In this document: piece after piece, positions 33,447-41,212 of the stretch
How positions within the stretch are numbered: position 1 is the first letter of the stretch
How the letters are laid out: the number at the start of each line of letters is the position of its first letter
Source: JANNRA01 sp031401035
Lineage (GTDB): Bacteria; Desulfobacterota; Binatia; HRBIN30; CADEER01
DNA length: 64,000 nucleotides
Direction of reading: 5' to 3'
Assembly: GCA_031401035.1 (NCBI GenBank)
Contig: JANNRA010000063.1
Coordinates: 1-64,000 of the forward strand
Translations under genes and position numbers: made by a program
Notes under the pieces: generated by a model
What the model was told of the DNA's origin: nothing
Database searches by the model: none
What the model saw: only the letters and a program-made list of their open reading frames with translations

Positions 33447-34694
33447 ATGACCAGCGCCCTCGAGCGCACCGACCCGGAGATCTGGCGGGCGATCCGTGCC
33501 GAGGCGGGTCGGCAGCAGGAGAACCTCGAGCTGATCGCGTCCGAGAACGTCGTCAGCCGCGCCATCCTCGAGGCGCAGGGATCGATCCTCACGAACAAAT
33601 ACGCCGAGGGCTATCCGGGGAAGCGCTATTACGGCGGCTGTGAACACGTCGACGTGATAGAGCAAATTGCGATCGATCGGGCCAAGGATCTGTTCGGCGC
33701 GGCTGCTGCCAACGTGCAGCCGCATTCTGGCTCGCAGGCGAACATGGCCGTGTACTTTTCGCAGCTCGAGCCCGGCGACACGATTCTCGCCATGGACCTC
33801 ACGCACGGTGGGCACCTGACGCACGGGAGCCCGGTGAATTTCTCCGGCAAGTTCTTCAAGGTGGTGCACTACGGCGTCCGTCGGGAGGACGAGCGACTCG
33901 ACATCGACGCGATGCGTGCGCTTGCCCGTCAGCACCGGCCGAAGATGATCGTCGTTGGCTACAGCGCCTACCCCCGGTTCATCGACTTCACGCCGTTCCG
34001 CGAGGCGGCGGACGAGGTCGGTGCCAAGCTGCTGGCCGACATCGCGCATTTCGCCGGACTGGTCGCGGCGGGCATTCATCCGTCGCCGGTCCCGCTGGCG
34101 GAGTTTGTCACCACGACGACGCACAAGACGCTGCGCGGACCTCGCGGCGGCCTGATCCTCTGCCAGGAGGCGATGGCGAAGAGTCTCAACTCGGCGGTGT
34201 TTCCCGGCAACCAGGGAGGGCCGCTGATGCACGTGATCGCGGCCAAGGCCGTGGCGCTGCGCGAGGCAGCAACGCCGGCGTTCCGCGCTTACCAGGAGCA
34301 GATCGTGCGCAATGCGCGGGCGTTGGCGGAGGGCCTCACCGCTCAGGGTCTGCGGCTGGTATCGGGCGGGACCGACAACCATCTCATGCTGGTGGATCTT
34401 CGCACCACTGAGATCACCGGCAAGCTGGCGCAGGAGACGCTCGAGGCTGCGAACATCACCGTCAACCGCAACACGGTGCCCTTCGAGACCCGCTCGCCGT
34501 TCGTTACCAGCGGCGTCCGCATCGGGACGCCGGCGGTGACCAGCCGCGGTATGCGCGAGCCGGAGATGCAGGTGATCGCCGAGTGTATCGGTCGCGCACT
34601 GCAGCAGGTGGGGAATGCGCCGGGCTTGGCGGCGGTGCGCGATGACGTCATCTCCCTCTGCCGGCGGTTTCCGATCGACTCCATGAGCGCCTGA
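33447..34694 (+). CDS. glyA: Serine hydroxymethyltransferase
   Basis: A 415-residue PLP enzyme that interconverts serine and glycine with tetrahydrofolate. LIASENVVSRAILEAQGS, NKYAEGYPGKRYYGGCE, LLADIAHFAGLVAAG and the PLP lysine in TTTTHKTLRGPRGG are all present. It stands where fabF usually follows acpP. The end overlaps a 32-bp tandem duplication (34683-34746). Confidence 0.96.
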   Translation: MTSALERTDPEIWRAIRAEAGRQQENLELIASENVVSRAILEAQGSILTNKYAEGYPGKRYYGGCEHVDVIEQIAIDRAKDLFGAAAANVQPHSGSQANMAVYFSQLEPGDTILAMDLTHGGHLTHGSPVNFSGKFFKVVHYGVRREDERLDIDAMRALARQHRPKMIVVGYSAYPRFIDFTPFREAADEVGAKLLADIAHFAGLVAAGIHPSPVPLAEFVTTTTHKTLRGPRGGLILCQEAMAKSLNSAVFPGNQGGPLMHVIAAKAVALREAATPAFRAYQEQIVRNARALAEGLTAQGLRLVSGGTDNHLMLVDLRTTEITGKLAQETLEAANITVNRNTVPFETRSPFVTSGVRIGTPAVTSRGMREPEMQVIAECIGRALQQVGNAPGLAAVRDDVISLCRRFPIDSMSA

Positions 34695-34746
34695 GCGCTC
34701 ACGCCGGGGCGCGGATGAGCGCCTGAGCGCTCACGCCGGGGCGCGG
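34683..34746. repeat. 32-bp tandem duplication at a convergent gene junction
   Basis: Bases 34683-34714 and 34715-34746 are identical. Each unit includes ATGAGCGCCTGA (the last codons and stop of glyA) and GCGCTCACGCCGGGG (the stop and last codons of nadB on the other strand). glyA ends in the first copy and nadB in the second. The self-complementary GAGCGCTC lies in each unit and could form small hairpins. Confidence 0.9.
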
Positions 34747-36380
34747 CGGCGGTCGAGCGAGGCGCGGAACTCTGCGTCGGGGACGAAGCGCTCGCCCGGC
34801 CAGACGATCGTGTCGGCTGCGGTGGGTGCGAGGGATGGATAGTCGATGTTGTGGTGCAGGCCGCGGCTCTCCTTGCGCTTGATCGCCGACACGATGATCA
34901 ATTCAGCGACCAAGGCGAGATTGCGCAGCTCAATCAGGTCGCCGGTGATGGTGAAGTCCCAGTAGTACCGCAGGATCTCCTCCTGAAGGGCACGAATTCG
35001 GCGCAGGGCGCGGTCGAGGCGGCGGTTCGACCGGACGATACCGACGTAGTTCCACATGACGCGCCGGATCTCGTCCCAGTTCTGGGTCACCACCACGGAC
35101 TCGTCGCTGTCGGTCGCCCCGCCTGGATTCCACGTCGGCAGTGCGGGGGGTGTCCTCGGATCGGCGCGTACGACCTCGACGGCGTGCGCGGCGGCGCGGT
35201 GTCCGAGCACCAGCGCCTCCAGGAGCGAGTTCGACGCCAGGCGATTGGCACCGTGCAGACCGGTCATCGCCACTTCGCCCGCCGCATAGAGGCGGCGGAT
35301 GTTGGTGGCGCCGTTGGCGTCGGTCATAGCGCCGCCGCAGCAGTAGTGTGCTGCGGGAACGACCGGGATCGGTTCGCGGGTCAGGTCGATGCCGTACTGC
35401 AGGCAGCGCGCGTGGATGGTGGGGAAGCGACCGATGACGAACTCGCGCGGTTGGTGCGAGATGTCGAGATACACGCAGTCGTAGCCGCGGACCTTCATCT
35501 CGGAGTCGATGGCACGGGCGACGACGTCGCGCGGCGCCAGTTCGGCGCGGGCGTCGTAGGCGGCCATGAAAGGTGTCCCATCCGGTCGTCGCAGCACGGC
35601 GCCCTCGCCGCGCAGGGCCTCGCTGATCAGGAACGACTTGGCGGCCGGATGGTAGAGGCAGGTGGGGTGGAACTGAATGAACTCCATGTTGCCGATGGGC
35701 ACCCCGGCGCGGCAGGCCATGGCGATCCCGTCGCCGGTCGCGATGTCGGGATTCGAGGTGTACAGGTAGACCTTACCGGCGCCGCCTGTCGCGAGCAGTG
35801 TCGCCCGCGCGCGTACCGTGTGGACGCGGCCGCCGTCGCGGTCGAGCACGTAGGCGCCCCAGCAGGAACTCGACTGTGCCATCGGGCACTCGGCCGCGTC
35901 GGTGATCAGGTCGATCGCCAGATGCCGCTCAAGAACCTGAATGTTCGGCGTCACGCGCACCGCGGCGACCAGCGCGCGCATGATTTCGCGGCCCGTAGCA
36001 TCGGAGGCATGCAGGATGCGGCGATGGCTGTGGCCGCCTTCCTGGCCGAGGTCGTACTCCGGGTCGTCGCGTGTCTCGCGGCGCGAGAAGCTGGTGCCGA
36101 GCGCGATCAGATCGCGAATGCGTTCGGGTCCTTCGCGCACGACCAGCGCCACCAGGTCGCGGTGGCAGAGTCCGGCGCCGGCGATGAGCGTGTCCTCCAC
36201 ATGTGCGTCGAATGAATCGTCGGCGCTCCACACCGACGCGATGCCACCCTGCGCGTAGTGCGTCGCGCTCTCGGGCAGGCGGTCTTTGCTCAGGACCAGC
36301 ACCGAGCCCTGCTCGGCGGCGCGTAACGCAAACGCGAGCCCCGCGAGGCCGCTGCCGATGACGAGGAAATCGGGATTCAT
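34731..36380 (-). CDS. nadB: L-aspartate oxidase
   Basis: A 549-residue flavoenzyme that makes iminoaspartate for NAD synthesis. FAD motif VIGSGLAGLAFALRAAEQG at the start, QGGIAS, FHPTCLYHP, and GLHGANRLASNSLLEALV near the end match NadB. The C-terminal helical domain is intact. The ATG at 36380 sits next to the FAD motif; another ATG at 36395 adds five residues. It ends 37 bases from glyA, convergent. nadA and nadC are not in the window. Confidence 0.94.
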   Translation of the reverse strand: MNPDFLVIGSGLAGLAFALRAAEQGSVLVLSKDRLPESATHYAQGGIASVWSADDSFDAHVEDTLIAGAGLCHRDLVALVVREGPERIRDLIALGTSFSRRETRDDPEYDLGQEGGHSHRRILHASDATGREIMRALVAAVRVTPNIQVLERHLAIDLITDAAECPMAQSSSCWGAYVLDRDGGRVHTVRARATLLATGGAGKVYLYTSNPDIATGDGIAMACRAGVPIGNMEFIQFHPTCLYHPAAKSFLISEALRGEGAVLRRPDGTPFMAAYDARAELAPRDVVARAIDSEMKVRGYDCVYLDISHQPREFVIGRFPTIHARCLQYGIDLTREPIPVVPAAHYCCGGAMTDANGATNIRRLYAAGEVAMTGLHGANRLASNSLLEALVLGHRAAAHAVEVVRADPRTPPALPTWNPGGATDSDESVVVTQNWDEIRRVMWNYVGIVRSNRRLDRALRRIRALQEEILRYYWDFTITGDLIELRNLALVAELIIVSAIKRKESRGLHHNIDYPSLAPTAADTIVWPGERFVPDAEFRASLDRRRAPA

Positions 36381-36470
36381 AGGGCCGTATCCCATCGCCT
36401 CCGCATGCAGGCAAGCGAGCGAAAAATCGCGCTTGAATGAGCCCCAGCGCGGGCCTATCCTCCGTCGCGC

Positions 36471-37085
36471 ATGAAGTGGTGGACGACGCTGCTGCTGGTG
36501 GTTGGTGTGGGGCTGACGACGCTCCCGGCATCGATGTCGGCAGAGATCTACATGTACCGCGACGGGCGCGGCCGGCTGCACTTCACCAACGCGCCCGCCA
36601 ATCCAGGCTACCGCCGCTACGCGCCGCAGAAGATCAGCTACGGCGGTTACCGTTTCTACAGCCGCCGCGACTCCGCTCGCGACCGCGCACGGCGCACAGC
36701 GTTCGACCCGATGATCCGAGACGCGGCGGCGCGGCACCAGGTCGACGCGGCCTTGATCAAGGCCGTCATCCGGCAGGAGTCCGACTTCGTGCCATACGCC
36801 CGTTCACCCAAGGGGGCGCTCGGGCTGATGCAGCTCATGCCCGGAACGGCTCGGATGCACAGCGTTTTCCGGGTCCTCGACCCGCAGCAGAACATTGACG
36901 GCGGGGCGCGCCACTTGCGGTTACTGCTCAACCAGTACAATGGCAACGTGCGCCTCGCACTTGCCGCGTACAATGCGGGCGGCGGCGCAGTGAAACGACA
37001 TGGTGGAGTTCCGCCCTATCGCGAGACGATCGAGTACCTGCAGCGGGTTCTCGCCTTCCGCGACCAGTACAGCCGCCAGCCTTGA
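36471..37085 (+). CDS. Lytic transglycosylase with DUF4124-like N-terminus
   Basis: A 204-residue exported muramidase. Signal peptide to about residue 24, a DUF4124-like strand (EIYMYRDGRGRLHFTN), then an SLT domain: catalytic Glu103 in VIRQESDF, GALGLMQLMPGTA, NIDGGARHLRLLL and ALAAYNAGGGAV. It cuts the glycan chain of peptidoglycan in the periplasm. It is divergent from nadB and followed 15 bases later by pgsA. Confidence 0.92.
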   Translation: MKWWTTLLLVVGVGLTTLPASMSAEIYMYRDGRGRLHFTNAPANPGYRRYAPQKISYGGYRFYSRRDSARDRARRTAFDPMIRDAAARHQVDAALIKAVIRQESDFVPYARSPKGALGLMQLMPGTARMHSVFRVLDPQQNIDGGARHLRLLLNQYNGNVRLALAAYNAGGGAVKRHGGVPPYRETIEYLQRVLAFRDQYSRQP

Positions 37086-37100
37086 GCCGGGTAGGGCGCC

Positions 37101-37745
37101 GTGAGCGGTGGCCCGGCAGGCTTGGTGGCACTGCGCCACCTGCCAAACCTGATCAGCATCTTCCGCATCCTGCTGGTGCCGGTGCTGGTGCTGATCCTGC
37201 GCAGTCCGGGGCGTGCGGCAGCCGTGCTGGGAGCGCTGACGTTCTTTCTCGCCTGTTGGAGTGACTTCTTCGACGGCTACCTGGCGCGGCGGCACGGCAT
37301 CACGAGCACCCTCGGCAAGCTGCTCGATCCGCTCGCCGACAAGCTGATCGTCATGGCGGCGCTGGTGATGCTGTGCGCGATGGTGCGCGCGCCCCGTGTG
37401 CCGGCCTGGGTGGTGGTGCTGATCATCGGACGTGAACTGGCGGTCACCGGCCTCCGCGCCATGGCGACCAGCGAGGGCATCGTTCTGGCTGCCGAGGAAC
37501 TCGGCAAGTACAAGACGATCTTCCAGATGTTGGCCCTGCACGGCCTGCTGCTGCACTACTCCTTTCTCGGCGTCGATTTCCACGCGGCCGGCATGTATTT
37601 CCTATGGCCCTCGTTGGTCCTCAGCCTCTGGTCGGGAATCGATTATCATGTGCGGGTATTCCGCCAGGTCATGCGTCCAGGCGGGTCGCAGGGCGCTGAG
37701 AAGTCGGCAGCGAGTTCGGGCCCCGTGGTGGAGGGGCAAAAGTAG
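37101..37745 (+). CDS. pgsA: CDP-alcohol phosphatidyltransferase (PgsA type)
   Basis: A 214-residue membrane enzyme that joins CDP-diacylglycerol with an alcohol, most likely glycerol-3-phosphate. The motif SDFFDGYLARRHGITSTLG, then LLDPLADK, is the full CDP-alcohol catalytic signature. Several membrane segments follow. It begins with GTG at 37101. The order NLISIFRILLVP at the start is characteristic of PgsA. It is 15 bases downstream of the lytic transglycosylase, so probably in one transcript. Confidence 0.9.
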   Translation: MSGGPAGLVALRHLPNLISIFRILLVPVLVLILRSPGRAAAVLGALTFFLACWSDFFDGYLARRHGITSTLGKLLDPLADKLIVMAALVMLCAMVRAPRVPAWVVVLIIGRELAVTGLRAMATSEGIVLAAEELGKYKTIFQMLALHGLLLHYSFLGVDFHAAGMYFLWPSLVLSLWSGIDYHVRVFRQVMRPGGSQGAEKSAASSGPVVEGQK

Positions 37746-37860
37746 CGGTTCCCGGTGACGTTTATTGTCCACGCCGGATTGCGGTTGGGCCCAGAGGTCC
37801 GGTCTAGACCGTGGTGCCGATGCGGATGCCAGGGTACGTTCCTTGCAAAAGTGGTGAGGC

Positions 37861-38253
37861 ATGATCCGCACGCCTCCCCGACAATCGACGCGCCAGGCGG
37901 GCTTTACGCTCATCGAACTACTCGTCGTGGTAGCGATTATCGGCATCCTCGCCGCGATCGCCATGCAGGCGATGAGCCGTTACCGGCAGCAGGCGTACGA
38001 CGCGGCGGCGATTCACGACCTGGCGACCGCGGTGAAGGCGGAGGAGGCGTACTACGCCACCAACCAGACCTACGTCAGCTTCACTGGGGCAGGGCCGTCG
38101 GTGGTCTCGGTGCCCGAGACGTCTATCTCGGGAACGGTGACCGTCACCGTCGTCGGCGACACCATGTCCTTCATGGGGACCTCGACCTCGAGTCGAGGCA
38201 CCGGGCGCGTCTTCAGCTACGACAGTATCACCGACACCTTCGTATCGAACTGA
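37861..38253 (+). CDS. Type IV pilin / type II secretion pseudopilin-like protein
   Basis: A 130-residue protein with a short basic leader and the prepilin peptidase site QAG|FTLIELLVVVAIIGILAA; Glu at position 5 of the mature protein is present. The globular part (YYATNQTYVSFTGAGP) resembles major pilin domains. No pilus assembly genes are adjacent, so it would use machinery coded elsewhere. Start ATG 37861. Confidence 0.92.
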   Translation: MIRTPPRQSTRQAGFTLIELLVVVAIIGILAAIAMQAMSRYRQQAYDAAAIHDLATAVKAEEAYYATNQTYVSFTGAGPSVVSVPETSISGTVTVTVVGDTMSFMGTSTSSRGTGRVFSYDSITDTFVSN

Positions 38254-38271
38254 TCGACGGCGCCGCGCTCC

Positions 38272-38838
38272 TCACTTGGCGCGCGAGATGTATGTGCCGG
38301 ACTCGGTATCGACGCGGATGACATCGTCGACGTCAATGAAGGGCGGTACCTGGACCACGAGACCGGTTTCCGTGGTTGCCGGCTTGAGTTGATTCGTAGC
38401 CGTGGCACCCTTCAGGCCGGGTGCCGTATCGACCACCCGCATGTCGATCGTGTTCGGCATCTCGACGGCCACCGGCGTGCCCTCGTGGAACTCCACCATG
38501 AGTCGCATATTGGGAATCAGATAGTTCGTCGCCGTTCCGAGGGTTTCGCTGTCGAGCGGCATCTGGTCGAAGGTCACGGTGTTCATGAAGTGGTACTGGT
38601 CATCCGCCTGGTAGAGAAATTCCATGTCGTGCTGTTCGAGCGTGACGCGGTCGACCTTATCCTCCGAGCGGAAGCGGTTCTCCGACTGCGTGCCGCTACG
38701 CAGGTTGCGCATCTTGGTCTGCACCATGCCGCGCCAGTTGCCAGGTGTGACGTGGACCACGTTGGTGACCCGATGCAACTCCTTGTTGTAGGTGATCAGC
38801 ATGCCGACGCGGAGTTGGGTGGCGGGGATGATCGCCAT
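38272..38838 (-). CDS. efp: Elongation factor P, non-lysine tip
   Basis: A 188-residue three-domain beta protein. Domain I ATQLRVGMLITYNKELHRV, then VVHVTPGNWRGMVQTKMRN, domain II FRSEDKVDRVTLEQHDMEFL, domain III ending in VIRVDTESGTYISRAK. The loop that reaches the peptidyl-transferase centre has Asn at residue 34, where many EF-P proteins carry a modified Lys or Arg. ATG 38838 is chosen at the conserved start; an upstream in-frame extension has no support. It rescues ribosomes stalled at proline runs. Confidence 0.94.
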   Translation of the reverse strand: MAIIPATQLRVGMLITYNKELHRVTNVVHVTPGNWRGMVQTKMRNLRSGTQSENRFRSEDKVDRVTLEQHDMEFLYQADDQYHFMNTVTFDQMPLDSETLGTATNYLIPNMRLMVEFHEGTPVAVEMPNTIDMRVVDTAPGLKGATATNQLKPATTETGLVVQVPPFIDVDDVIRVDTESGTYISRAK

Positions 38839-38925
38839 GGATGGTGGAGCCTCCTTCGGGAATGTTTCGGTGTGCACCGGCATCCGTAGCAGGGCCCCGG
38901 GGCGGCCCGCAACGCGCCGGGCAGC

Positions 38926-39249
38926 TCAGCTGGGCTTCGGGGCCATGAAGACCAGCACCGTCAACCGCCCCGGACCGAGGTTGCGCACGCCGTGCGCCAT
39001 GTCGGCCGGCGCCAGCGCCGCCGTGCCTGCCGGCGCCTCGCGCTCCTCGTCCCCGATCTGGATGCGCGCCAGGCCGTCCAGGACGACGTAGACCTTGTCG
39101 CACCCCGCGTGCGCGTGCGCCGTTTGCGCCTGCCCGGGTTCGAAACAGTAAACGTCGCAGAACATGCGCGCGGTCGTGAACAGATTGTTCTTGCGCATCT
39201 TGTCGGCCGCGAACTCGGCTGCCGCGTGCATATCGACGAAGTGATTCAT
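38926..39249 (-). CDS. Small single-domain cupin protein
   Basis: A 107-residue protein with a cupin fold pattern: AHAHAGCDKVYVVLDG (metal histidines and Glu-equivalent region) and then EAPAGTAALAPADMAHGVRN with the second-motif His. Start ATG 39249. Cupins of this size bind a metal and a small ligand; the function cannot be told. It lies divergent to nuoB with 110 bases between. Confidence 0.85.
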   Translation of the reverse strand: MNHFVDMHAAAEFAADKMRKNNLFTTARMFCDVYCFEPGQAQTAHAHAGCDKVYVVLDGLARIQIGDEEREAPAGTAALAPADMAHGVRNLGPGRLTVLVFMAPKPS

Positions 39250-39359
39250 GGGGCTGCGCTGTAGTGCGGCCGCGCCACGAAGGCAATGGGAGACCGCGTT
39301 GACACCCCCCAGATCACCCGATAGATCGCGTACAGTAGGTAGTGACGCGGAGAAGAGCG

Positions 39360-39884
39360 ATGAGCGCACGACAGATCGGATCGGGCACGGACGAGAGCGG
39401 GCTGTTGGACGAGAGTGTGCTCCTCACCACGGTCGACAAGGCGGTCGGGTGGGCGCGCAAGTTCTCCCTCTTTCCGTACCCGTTCGCGACCGCGTGCTGC
39501 GCCATGGAGTTCATGTCCCTGACGATGTCGCCATACGACATCGACCGCTTCGGTGCCCTGCTGCCCCGATTCACGCCGCGTCAGGCCGATCTGTTGATGG
39601 TGATCGGCACTGTCACCTGCCGGCAGGCGCCGATCCTGAAGCGGGTCTACGAACAGATGGCAGAGCCAAAGTGGGTGATGTCGTTCGGTGCCTGTGCCTC
39701 GACGGGCGGCTTCTACGACAACTACACGACGGTGCCCGGTATCGACCGCATCATTCCGGTCGACGTGTACGTGCCGGGGTGTCCTCCGCGTCCCGAGGCG
39801 GTGCTCGACGGGCTCATGGCACTGCAGCGCAAGATTCAGCACCAGAAGCAGCGGCTCGCCGGGGAAGTACACGAACCGGTTTGA
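39360..39884 (+). CDS. nuoB: NADH-quinone oxidoreductase subunit B
   Basis: A 174-residue subunit that holds the N2 iron-sulfur cluster. Four cysteines are in place: ATACCAMEF (two), GTVTCRQAP, VPGCPPRPE. Start ATG 39360 (an in-frame GTG at 39342 is less likely). nuoF follows 19 bases after, with no nuoC, nuoD or nuoE in between, which is unusual for complex I operons. Confidence 0.94.
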   Translation: MSARQIGSGTDESGLLDESVLLTTVDKAVGWARKFSLFPYPFATACCAMEFMSLTMSPYDIDRFGALLPRFTPRQADLLMVIGTVTCRQAPILKRVYEQMAEPKWVMSFGACASTGGFYDNYTTVPGIDRIIPVDVYVPGCPPRPEAVLDGLMALQRKIQHQKQRLAGEVHEPV

Positions 39885-39903
39885 GCGTCGAGGCGCCCGC
39901 CAG

Positions 39904-41205
39904 ATGACCGAGAAGATCCTCCTCCGGCACGAGGACGTGCCGAATCTCCGCCGTTTGGACGTCTACGAGGCCGATGGCGGCTACCGCGCCGCCCGCGCCG
40001 CCGTGCAGGACCTGACACCGCTTCAGCTCATCGAACTGGTGAAGGCGGCCGGGTTACGCGGCCGTGGTGGCGCGGGATTTCCGACCGGGGTCAAGTGGGG
40101 CTTCCTACCGAAAGACAGTAGCAAGCCGCGCTACCTGTGCGTCAACGCCGACGAGAGCGAGCCCGGGACATTCAAGGATCGGCAGATCATCGAGTTCAAT
40201 CCCCACCTGCTGATCGAAGGGACGTTGCTCTCGGCGTACGCCATCCAGAGCCACACGGCGTACATCTATATCCGGGGCGAGTTCGCGTTTGGAACCGCGG
40301 TGCTCGAGGCCGCGATCGCCGAGGCGTACGCCAAAGGCCACCTCGGCAAGCGCATCTACGGCAGCGACTTCGACCTCGACATGTACGTGCACCGCGGTGC
40401 AGGCGCCTATATCTGCGGCGAGGAAACGGGGCTCATCGAGTCGCTGGAAGGGAAGCGGGCCTATCCTCGCGTCAAACCGCCGTTTCCAGCCACGCATGGC
40501 GTCTTCGGCTGTCCGACGATCGTCAACAACGTCGAGACCCTGGCCTGCGTGCCGGCGATCGTGACGCGCGGCGCTGAGTGGTTCAAGGCGATCGGGCCCG
40601 AGAAGAGCCCTGGCCCAAAGCTCTACTGTGTCAGCGGCCATGTCGCGCGACCCGGTGTCTTCGAGCTGCCGATGGGCGCGTCGCTGCGGGGACTGATCTA
40701 TGAGCATGCCGGCGGTATCCTAAACGGCAAGGGACTCAAGGCGGTGATTCCGGGCGGTTCGTCGGTGCCAGTGCTGACGGCGGGCGAGATCGACATCGCG
40801 ATGGACTTCGAATCGGTGGCAAAGGCGGGCTCGCTGCTCGGGTCGTGCGGCACGATCGTCATGGACGAGGACACCTGCATGGTGCGGGCGCTGCGCGTCA
40901 TCGCCCGCTTCTACCGTCATGAGTCGTGCGGGCAGTGTACGCCCTGCCGCGAGGGCACCGGTTGGCTCGAGGATCTGCTGATGCGGCTCGAATACGGTGG
41001 GGCGCGACCGCATGACGTCGACCTGCTCCGTCGCGTCGCCGACAACATGATGGGCAATACCATCTGTGCGTTGGCTGACGCCGCAGCCATGCCGGTGCAG
41101 AGCTTCATCACCAAGTTCCGCCCCGAGTTCGAGCGCCACCTCGAGGTCGGCGGCTGTCCGGCGGGCGCGGCGGGCGGACGCCCCACCGCGCCCCCGCACG
41201 CCTGA
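39904..41205 (+). CDS. nuoF: NADH-quinone oxidoreductase subunit F
   Basis: A 433-residue flavoprotein that binds NADH, FMN and a 4Fe-4S cluster. GLRGRGGAGFPTGVKWGF is the FMN/NADH motif; AGAYICGEETGLIESLEG follows; the cluster cysteines lie in ESCGQCTPCREGTGW with another Cys near GNTICALAD. The protein ends in a Gly/Pro-rich tail. Complex I electron input from NADH. nuoE, its usual neighbour, is absent from the region. Confidence 0.95.
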   Translation: MTEKILLRHEDVPNLRRLDVYEADGGYRAARAAVQDLTPLQLIELVKAAGLRGRGGAGFPTGVKWGFLPKDSSKPRYLCVNADESEPGTFKDRQIIEFNPHLLIEGTLLSAYAIQSHTAYIYIRGEFAFGTAVLEAAIAEAYAKGHLGKRIYGSDFDLDMYVHRGAGAYICGEETGLIESLEGKRAYPRVKPPFPATHGVFGCPTIVNNVETLACVPAIVTRGAEWFKAIGPEKSPGPKLYCVSGHVARPGVFELPMGASLRGLIYEHAGGILNGKGLKAVIPGGSSVPVLTAGEIDIAMDFESVAKAGSLLGSCGTIVMDEDTCMVRALRVIARFYRHESCGQCTPCREGTGWLEDLLMRLEYGGARPHDVDLLRRVADNMMGNTICALADAAAMPVQSFITKFRPEFERHLEVGGCPAGAAGGRPTAPPHA

Positions 41206-41212
41206 GGTTGTC

